Below the pieces are notes generated by a model. It did not search any database and was not told where the DNA came from. It saw nothing but the letters and a program-made list of their open reading frames with translations. A stretch of DNA of 64,000 nucleotides from Athripsodes cinereus (Eukaryota > Arthropoda > Insecta > Trichoptera > Leptoceridae): NCBI GenBank assembly GCA_947579605.1, contig OX388311.1, positions 31,374,951 to 31,438,950 on the forward strand, read 5' to 3'. Made by a program: the position numbers and the translations under genes. Below are positions 55,731-64,000 of this stretch, in pieces. Numbering within the stretch: position 1 is the stretch's first letter; the number at the start of each line of letters is the position of its first letter.

Positions 55731-57552
55731 AAACCCATGAATTCATAATTTCATGATGGAACTGTCAAAACATATCCATGAAACCCATGAAATCGTTAGA
55801 TCATGATTGAACTGTCAAAACATATTCATAAAACCATCACACCATGAGAGACCTGTCAAATATAACCATCTAAAATATTTGATCAAAATCGGTTTAAAAC
55901 CTATGAATTCAAAATTTCATGATGGAACTGTCAAAACATATTCATAAAATCATAACAGATAGACCTGTCAAATATATGTATTTGGCAGTTCAATCAAGAA
56001 ATGACGAATTTATGGGTTTTAAACCGATTTTTTTTTAGATTCATAAATCAAATTTTTTAGATTCTTATATTTGACAGATTTGATGATTTTATGAACAGTT
56101 CAATCACGATTATACGATTTCATGGGTTATTTCACCGAATTCGATCAAAATGTAATTTAGTGTTTTTGACAGGTTTTCCGTGAATTGATGATTAAATGAA
56201 TATGTTTTGCTTGTTCAATCGATGAAATGACGAATTTATGGGTTTTAAACCGATTGTGATCAAATTTTTTAGATTCTTATATTTGAAAGGTCTATATTTA
56301 TGTGATGATTTTATGAATATATTATTTTGATAGTTCAATCATATACTTATGGGTTTTTTCACCGATTTTGATCAAATATTTTAGATGGTTATAGGTTACA
56401 GGTCTCTCATGGTGTGATGGTTTCATGAATATGTTTTGGCAGTTCAATCACGATCTAACGATTTCATGGGTTTCATGGATATGTTTTGACAGTTCCACCA
56501 TGAAATAATGAATTCATGGGTTTTAAACCGATTTTGATCAATTATTTTAGATGGTTATATTTAACAGGTCTCTCATGGTGTTATGGTTTTTTTGAATATG
56601 TTTTGACAGTTCAATCATTAATTTATGGGTTTAATCACCAATTTTGATCAAAATGTTATTTAGTATTTTTGACAGGTTTACCGTGATTTGATGATTTTAT
56701 AAATATGTTTTGACAGTCCAATAAATGGGTTTTAAACCGATTTTGATCAAATTTTTTAGATTCTTATATTTGGTAGGTGTATCTTTATGGGATGATTTTA
56801 TGCATATATTTTGACAGTTCAATCACGATCTTAAGATTTCATGGGTTTCATGGATATGTTTTGACAGTTCCATCATGAAATTATGAATTCATGGGTTTTA
56901 AACCGATTTCTATCAAATGTTTTGGATGGTTATACTTGACACGTCTCTCATAGTGTGATGGTTTTAAGAATATTTTTTGACAGTTCAATCAAGAAATGAC
57001 GAATTTATGGGTTTAAACCGATTTGGATCAAATTTTTAGATTCTTATATTTGACAGGTCTATATTTTTTTGATGATTTTATGACTTTTTTGTTTAGTTGT
57101 TCATTTGTTTAGTTTAGTTTATAGTTCAATCAAATAATTATGGGTTTTTTCACCGATTTTGCACAAATATTTTAGATGGTTATATTTGACAGGTCATCAT
57201 GGTGTCATGGTTTTATTAATACGTTTTGACAGTTCAATCACGATCTTACGATTTCATGGATATGTTTTTGAGAGTTCCATCATGAATTCATAAGAATTCA
57301 TGGGTTTTAAACCGATTTTTATCAAATTTCTTAGATTCTTATATTTGACAGGTCTATATTTATTTGATGATTTTATGAATATATTATTTTGATAGTTCAA
57401 TCATATAATTATGGGTTTTTTCAAAGATTTTGATCAAATATTTTAGATGGTTATATTTGACAGGTCTCTCATGTTGTGAAGGTTTTATGAATATTTTTTG
57501 GCATATGGAACTGTCAAAACATATCCATTAAACCCATGAAATCGTTAGATCG

Positions 57553-58362
57553 TGATTGAACTGTCAAAACAAATTCATAGAACCATCACACCATGAGAGA
57601 CCTGTCAAATATAACCATCTAAAATATTAGATCAAAATCGGTGATAAAACCCATAATTATATGATTCTTCTTCTTTTTCTTTTCGGTAAGGCACCCGACA
57701 TCGTGTGAATTATGACATTATATGATTGAACTATCAAAATAATATATTCATAAAATCATCACATAAATATAGACCTTTCAAATATAAGAATCTAAAATTT
57801 TTTATCAAAATCGGTTTAAAACCCATAAATTCGACATTTCATCGATTGAAAAAGCAAAACATATTCATTAAATCATCAATTCACGGAAAACCTGTAAAAA
57901 ACACTAAATCACATTTTAATCGAATTCGGTGAAATAACCCATGAAATCGTAAAATCGTGATTGAACTGTCAAAACAAATTCATAGAACCATCACACCATG
58001 AGAGACCTGTCAAATATAACCATCTAAAATATTAGATCAAAATCGGTGATAAAATCCATAATTATATGATTCTTCTTCTTTTTCTTTTCGGTAAGGCACC
58101 CGACATCGTGTGAATTATGACATTATATGATTGAACTATCAAAATAATATATTCATAAAATCATCACATAAATATAGACCTTTCAAATATAAGAATCTAA
58201 TTTTTTTTATCAAAATCGGTTTAAAACCCATAAATTCGACATTTCATCGATTGAAAAAGCAAAACATATTCATTAAATCATCAATTCACGGAAAACCTGT
58301 AAAAAACACTAAATCACATTTTAATCGAATTCGGTGAAATAACCCATGAAATCGTAAAATTG
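57553..58362 (+). repeat. Recent 405-bp tandem duplication
   Basis: 57553-57957 is repeated at 57958-58362 with only a handful of differences, including the non-satellite 51-bp insert in each copy. The shared offset is exactly 405 for the open frames starting at 57726 and 58131. Confidence 0.9.
57666..57716. mobile_element. 51-bp micro-insertion with 10-bp duplication
   Basis: Begins tcttcttctttttcttttcg, contains ggtaaggcacccgacatcg and ends gaattatgac. Flanked by attatatgat at 57656-57665 and 57717-57726. The t/c-rich start (aag-rich on the other strand) suggests a severely truncated LINE 3' end. It is repeated at 58071-58121 by the 405-bp duplication. Confidence 0.75.
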
Positions 58363-60654
58363 TGATTGAACTGTTCATAAAATCATCAAATCTGTCAAAT
58401 ATAGGAAACTAAAAAATTTGGTTAAAGAATCTAAAAAAATCGGTTTAAAACCCATAAATTCGTCATTTCTTGATTGAACTGCCAAAAAATATTCATTAAA
58501 CCTTCACAACATGAGAGACCTGTCAAATATAACCATCTAAAATATTTGATCAAAATCGGTGAAAAAACCCATAATTGTATGATTGAACTATCAAAATAAT
58601 ATATTCATAAAATCATCAATTCACAGTAAACCGGTCAAAAATACTAAATAACATTTTGTTCGAAATCGGTGAAAATACCCATGAAATCGTAAGATCGTAA
58701 TGAAACTGTCAAAACATATTCATAAAATCATCAAATCATGGAAGACTTGTCAAAAATACTTAGTCAAATTCGGTGAAAAAATCCATAATTTTATGATTGA
58801 TCTGTCATGGGTGACATGACAAATATTTTCATCCAAAAAATTTAATCAAAATCGCTTAGAAACCCATCAATTCGTCATTTCATGATTGAACTGTCAAAAC
58901 ATATTCATAAAATCATCAAATCATGGAAGACCTGTCAAAAATTACTTAATTATACTTTTACTAAATTCGGTGAAAAAAACATAATTTTATGATAGAATTG
59001 TCAAAATATGTTCAAAAACCATCACATCATGGGTGACATGTCAAATATTTATCTTCAATATTTAATTGAAACAGGTTAAAAATCCATAAATTCATCATTC
59101 CATACTTAAACTGTCAAAATAAATTCATTGAATCATCAATTCACGTTAAACCTTTCAAAAACAGAAAAGTACATTTTGTACGATATTGGTGAAAAAACCC
59201 ATAAAATCGTAAGATCGTGAATGAACTGTTAAAACATATTCATAATATCATCATAAAACAAAACATATAATCATCAAATCACGTAAGACCTGTCACAAAT
59301 ATTAATAAACATTTTTATTGAATTCGGTGAAAATCTCCATAATTTTATGATTGATGACATGTCAAATATAATCACCAAAAAAATTTAATCAAAATCGTAA
59401 TGATTCCATGATTATAACATAATATAATAACCCATGATTCATCGATTCATGATTGAATTGTCAAAACATATTCACAAAATCATCAAATCACGGAAGACCT
59501 GTCAAAAATACTAAATAATACTAAATAACAGGTTCGGTGAAAAAATCCATAATTTTATGATAGAACTGTCAAAATATGTTCAAAAAACCATAACACCATG
59601 AGAGACCTGTCATGGTGTTATGGTGTTATGAATTCATGGGTTTCGGATCAAATCACAGCAATCAAAATCGGATTAAAATCCGATTTTGATAAAATATTTT
59701 AGATGGTAATATTTGACAAATCTCTCATGGTATGATGGTTTTATGAATATGTTCTGACAGTTCAATCACGATCTTACGATTTCATGGGTTTTATGAATAT
59801 GTTTTGACAGTTCTACCACGATCTTACGATTTCATGGGTTTTTTCACTGATTTCGATCAAAATGTAACTTACTGTGAATTGATGATTTTAGGAATATGTT
59901 TTGACAGTTCCATCATGAAATTATGAATTTATGGGTTTCAAACCGATTTTGATCAAATATTTTAGATGGTTATATTTGACAGGTGTGATGGTTTTATAAT
60001 TATTTTTTGACAATGCAATCACGATCCTACGATTTCATGGGTTTTTTCACCGATTTCGATCAAAATGTGATTTAGTATTTTTGTCAGGTTTACCGTTTTT
60101 TTTATGATTTTGTGAATTAGTTTTGACAATTCAATCATGAATCGAAGAAATCATGGGTTTCTTTACGATTTTGATTAAATTTTTTTGGTGATTATATTTG
60201 ACAACGGTGACGGTGACAACCCATAACAGATCAATCATAAAATTATGGAGATTTTCACCGAATTCAATAAAAATGTTTATTAATATTTATGACAGGTCTT
60301 ACATGATTTTATTTATTTTTTTATTTATAATAATAAACGGCTGAACCAGCCTTTACAAACATAACATAACAAAAAGAAAACAGTCAAGTGAAAAAAACAA
60401 TGTAGCTCTAATGTAGTACTAGCAAATAATTTCAAATAATGATTATAAATCTCTTAAAAATAATAATGATTATAAACTTCCTAAAATATATCATAAAAAA
60501 TCAAAATACAATTAATGATTCATGTAGGGAATGCCTGGCCAAGTCGGTAACAATAATTGTATTGACATAGTTTCGGGTTGTTCCACTCTCGCTCAAACCG
60601 AATACACCAATAGACACAATCTCGTCGCAAAAACAACACATCTAAACCCAGCAA

Positions 60655-62520
60655 CTAAACACAATCCATCAAACTCGCAGATTTAAAATTTTCTGTTAAT
60701 CTCCATTTGTATTCGGATAAGGAATCCGCAAAAACATCCGCCAAATGACCATACATATTCCCCAACCTATGCATCCTATAAAGGGGCGAGTTATATAAAT
60801 AGTTAGTATCAACTACGTTACTATGAAAAGTCACAACCTGACGAGTGGCTCTTGCTGGAATATGATATGATATCAAACTGTTAAGGTCAAGGCAATCTAA
60901 TTCCCCTCTTACAATCTTGAATAGCACAATCAGATCAGAGATTATTCGTCTATCAGACAATGTGTTTAAATTTAAAAGGGACAACAAGTAAGAGTAATCA
61001 ATCTCCTCAATAGGAATGCGCATCATATAGTTGACATACCTCAAAAACTTATGCTGAATCCTTTCAATATTGTTAGAGTGGACTGCGTAGTGAGGAGACC
61101 ATATAGGAGAGTTATATTCTACCAAGCTTCTGACTAAGGACACAAACATAGCCTTGATCGCTGGTATACTAACGAATTCTCTGGCCACCCTCAACACGAA
61201 TCCCAACATTTTCATGCCCTTGCAAGTAATATCCTCAATATGTGGAACAAAAGTTAAACGATGGTCAAAGACTACTCCTAAGTCCCTTATAGCATGAACG
61301 CGTTCCAAAACATCATCTCCCAACCTGTACTCAAACATAAACGGATTCTTTCTTTTAGTAAATGTTATGACCTGACACTTATCAATATTCAAAAAAAGCC
61401 TATTACGCTCACACCAAGACCTCAACCCATCCAAATTGCTCTGCAAAATCTGACAATCACCTTCATTCTTAACATGTTTATAAATTTTGAGATCGTCCGC
61501 AAATAGAAGATAGTTAACGTCATCAAACACTGAAACAATATCATTTATAAAGAGAAGGAACAGAAGTGGGCCCAAATGACTGCCCTGCGGGACCCCACTT
61601 GTAGCGATGAAACCATTGCCCCTCACCTCATCCTTACAAACCACAAGTCATCTCTCACACAAGTAACTGGAAACCCAACCAAGCAAACTGCCACCCACAC
61701 CCAGTCCCCTCAACTTACCCAGCAAAATATTATGTGGGACGCGGTCAAAGGCCTTACTGAAATCAGTGTATACCGAGTCTATCTGAGACTTTTCAGCAAA
61801 GGCCTTCATAAGGTGATCTTCATATATCATTAAATTTGTCAAAGTCGACCTCCCTCTGATAAAACCATGCTGAGCTTGATCAATCAATTTTTCAAGTTGA
61901 GGAGCGATGCAATTTAAAACAACACATTCAAAAAATTTGGGTATTGCTGACAGAATACTTATAGGCCTATAATTTTTGATATTAGATTTGTCTCCCTTCT
62001 TAAATACGGGAACAATGTAGCTTTCCTTCCACCGTTCCGGAAAGTAGCCTATACTAAGGGATTCTCTAAATAAAACAAACAGTGGATACGATATAGAAGA
62101 AGTGCACTGTCTCAAAAACACATTTGGTATTCCGTCTGGTCCTGTAGGCTTTTTAACATTAAGTTTTTCCAGTCCATCTCTCACCAAAGAATATTCTATT
62201 ACGCAGTCATTTACATTAACCGATTCCGACAGTGGTACATCAGGAACAAGAGTTGTTTCATCATCCGTCACATAAACACTTTTAAAAAATTGTTCAAAAA
62301 ATTTTACTGTTTTCGAATCATCAGTACTACACATTCCATTATATACCAATGTATCCGGAATACGATCATCTTCCTTTCTTTGAGACTTAGTAAACCTCCA
62401 AAAGGCCTTAGCATCATCACTGATCTCACCCTCAATCTTAGCAATATATTCCTGATAGCAACACCTTGATACATACTTACATGCACTTCTAAGCTCGGAA
62501 AATTTTTGGTAATCTTCTAT
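60655..62520 (-). pseudogene. LINE reverse transcriptase ORF with one nonsense codon
   Basis: Reading in one frame from about 62520: IAKIEGEISDDAKAFWRFTK, KNYRPISILSAIPKFFE, QHGFIRGRSTLTNLM, YTDFSKAFDRVPH, then SYLCER, TGA at 61645-61647, VVCKDEVRG, SGVPQGSHLGPLLFLLFIND, the catalytic LLFADDLKIY, IRDLGVVFDHRLTFVPHI, and a C-terminal helical part ending SASLMDCV. The TGA splits an otherwise continuous frame of more than 600 codons. Upstream of 62520 frameshifts accumulate. No RNase H motif is seen. It is a dead copy but little decayed in the RT half. Confidence 0.9.
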
Positions 62521-62939
62521 TGAGATGTATTCATCTCGTTTTCTTGTACTGAGCGTGACAATTTTTTTTCTCGAAAATCTTAGTTTTCAACTCAATATTG
62601 AACCACACGGGAAAATTATTAGTTTTAAAAGCTACGGAAGGAACAAATAATTCTATAAATACTCATAAAAAATATCCAACTTACGATCCAAGCCCACATT
62701 ATCAAATAGAAAAGACCAGTGAGATGCATGTAAAAATTGATTAATTGAGTCATAGTCAGCCTTATGAAAATTAAATGATTTGGTAACACGGGTGGATTTT
62801 TTTAAATGAACATTAGGAATGACATCTATTTAATGGAGGGTGATGTTTATCCGCTGGTAACAGCATCTCGTCTGACAGTGCAACCTTCACCTTAATACAA
62901 CTAATCAAAACCAAGTCCAATACTCTTTGATCAATCAAT

Positions 62940-63262
62940 ATTTTAAACATTATTCATCTGAATGCATCAAAATGCATCATGTCTAATATTTCTCTAGATT
63001 TAGGACACTCATTCAAACAGACAGTAACGTCATTTGCATTACGGCTCTCAGTATCATATCCAACCTCAAAGAATCTCTCACCACCATCACCCTCGCCTAC
63101 TGACCACTTGATATTAGGTAAATTGTAGTCTCCCACTATAACAATTTTGGATTTAGGATATCTATTACGGAGCAGTTCTACGTCCCTAGCATGCTGCTTA
63201 TATTTCTCAGTATCGGCATCAGGAGGTATATATACGCATCCAAAAATAACACCGGTAGAGGT
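62940..63262 (-). pseudogene. LINE endonuclease domain, C-terminal half, truncated
   Basis: Minus strand: GVIFGCVYIPPDADTEKYKQ, ELLRNRYPKSKIVIVGDYNL, NDVTVCLNECPKSREILDMM, then past a stop ILIDQRVLDLVLISCIKVKV and ADKHHPPL. The GDYNLP motif and the final (D)HHP-type box belong to the apurinic-like endonuclease of LINEs. The catalytic N-terminal half is absent. Confidence 0.8.
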
Positions 63263-64000
63263 ATGTGATGATTATAATATGAATATGTTTTAACAATTCA
63301 TTCACAATCTTACGATTTTATGGGTTTTTTCACCAATATCGTACTAAATGTACTTTACTGTTTTTGAAAGGTTTAACGTGAATTGATGATTTAATGAATT
63401 TATTTTGACAGTTTAATTATGGAATGATGAATTTATGGGTTTTTAACCTGTTTCAATTAAATATTGAAGATAAATATTTGACATGTCACCCATGATGTGA
63501 TGGTTTTTGAACATATTTTGACAATTCTATCATAAAATTATGTTTTTTTTCACCGAATTTAGTAAAAGTATAATTAAGTAATTTTTGACAGGTCTTCCAT
63601 GATTTGATGATTTTATGAATATGTTTAGACAGTTCAATCACGATCTAACGATTTCATGGGTTATTTCACCGATTTCGATCAAAATGTGATTTAGTGTTTA
63701 GGTTTACCGTGAATTGATGATTTTATGAATATGTTTTGACAGTTCCACCATGAAATTATGAATTCATGAGTTTCAAACCGTTTTTTATCAAATATTTTAG
63801 ATGGTTATATTTGACAGGTGTCTCATGATGTGATGGTTTTATAATTATTTTTTGACAATGCAATCACGATCCTACGATTTCATGGGTTTTTTCACCGATT
63901 TCGATCAAAATGTGATTTAGTATTTTTGTTAGGTTAACCGTTGTTTGATGATTTTGTGAATATGTTTTGACAATTCAATCATGAATCGACGAATCATGGG
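63262..64000. repeat. Satellite array, right part (continues beyond window)
   Basis: Reverse-oriented monomers (ttttgacagttcaatcacga, tcatgggttttttcaccgat). 63710-64000 is a close direct repeat of 59880-60150. Subtracting the LINE, that is a higher-order period of about 880 bp. The array is cut by the window edge. Confidence 0.85.

Larger units (their letters stand above)
55985..58490. repeat. Large inverted repeat in the satellite (IR-1)
   Basis: The reverse block 55985-56510 is a near-exact reverse complement of forward sequence at 57505-58490, with the 405-bp duplication in the latter counted once. For example, 56065-56150 (gatttgatgattttatgaac, ccgaattcgatcaaaatg) matches 58335-58400, and 56200-56340 matches both 57720-57890 and 58125-58295. 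Confidence 0.8.
54640..60310. repeat. Satellite array with orientation-switching blocks (left part)
   Basis: Monomers of roughly 110-120 bp. In the forward sense each has gaactgtcaaaacatattca, taaaatcatcaaatcac, gacctgtcaaaaatac, gatcaaaatcggtgaaaaaa and cccat-aatcgtaagatcgtg. Orientation blocks: reverse 54640-55110, forward 55110-55975, reverse 55975-57500, forward 57500-59610, reverse 59610-60310. Boundaries are approximate (tens of bases). Short open frames at 57726 and 58131 are duplicates of each other and are not genes. Confidence 0.85.
60310..63262 (-). mobile_element. 5'-truncated LINE (jockey/CR1 superfamily) inside the satellite
   Basis: Minus-strand element: 3' UTR and tail at 60310-60650, the RT frame 60655-62500, a decayed linker and the C-terminal half of an endonuclease (62950-63260: GCVYIPPDADTEKYK, IVIVGDYNLPNIKW). 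The 5' end of ORF2 and all of ORF1 are missing. Its 3' UTR is shared with the fragment at 52446-52665. The satellite resumes directly on both sides. Confidence 0.88.
58870..63640. repeat. Large inverted repeat in the satellite (IR-2), right arm split by a LINE
   Basis: The forward arm 58870-59610 is the reverse complement of the reverse arm running from about 59960 to 60310 and continuing at 63262-63640 after the LINE. Examples: gaattcggtgaaaatctcca (59317) against 60246-60265; cgttaaacctttcaaaaaca (59144) against 63360-63382; ttatacttttactaaattcg (58950) against 63554-63573. Confidence 0.85.

Noticed and set aside
57726..58337. Two 68-codon plus-strand frames with almost identical products
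   Set aside because: They are satellite sequence duplicated by the 405-bp tandem duplication. The residues mirror satellite motifs, not a protein family.
54640..60310. CRISPR-like array
   Set aside because: Repeats are long, variable, in both orientations, without unique spacers of constant length, and the genome is eukaryotic.

Overview
This window looks like nuclear DNA of an insect, most likely a moth or butterfly (Lepidoptera). It is strongly A+T rich. Its three clear protein genes are split by introns with gt/ag borders. It is packed with arthropod non-LTR retrotransposons (RTE-like, jockey-like and a third LINE family), tRNA-derived SINEs and foldback (MITE-like) elements. The order-level call rests on the character of the RTE-like C-terminal fragments and LINE 3' tails, which I know mainly from Lepidoptera; it is inference.

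Layout. (1) 298-7171, minus strand: LIPT1, mitochondrial lipoyltransferase. Three coding exons are present and the 3' part lies beyond the left edge. (2) 7330-7871, minus strand: a GC-richer patch with a possible small unrecognised gene. (3) 9038-17212, plus strand: a complete four-exon 6-pyruvoyl-tetrahydropterin synthase (164 aa), transcribed divergently from LIPT1. (4) 17213-32222: about 15 kb without a recognisable host gene, made of repeats and relics. (5) 32223-39413, minus strand: a complete five-exon alkaline ceramidase (269 aa), convergent with the pterin gene. (6) 39414-54600: an accessory stretch of MITEs, SINEs and LINEs, including three nested insertions with visible target-site duplications and one intact 662-codon reverse-transcriptase frame. 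(7) about 54640-64000: a satellite array of roughly 110-120 bp monomers arranged in blocks of alternating orientation, interrupted by a 5'-truncated LINE (about 60310-63262).

The three host genes belong to separate pathways (lipoylation, tetrahydrobiopterin synthesis, sphingolipid turnover), so nothing suggests they work together. Most of the sequence outside exons is mobile DNA in various states of decay. The most unusual structure is the satellite block. Parts of it are long reverse complements of other parts, one part was re-duplicated (405 bp) after a 51-bp insertion with its own target-site duplication, and one arm of a large inverted repeat preserves a related version of the site into which the LINE inserted in the other arm.

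All calls come from reading the sequence and translations. Exon joins were checked for phase and gt/ag borders but not against transcripts or databases.
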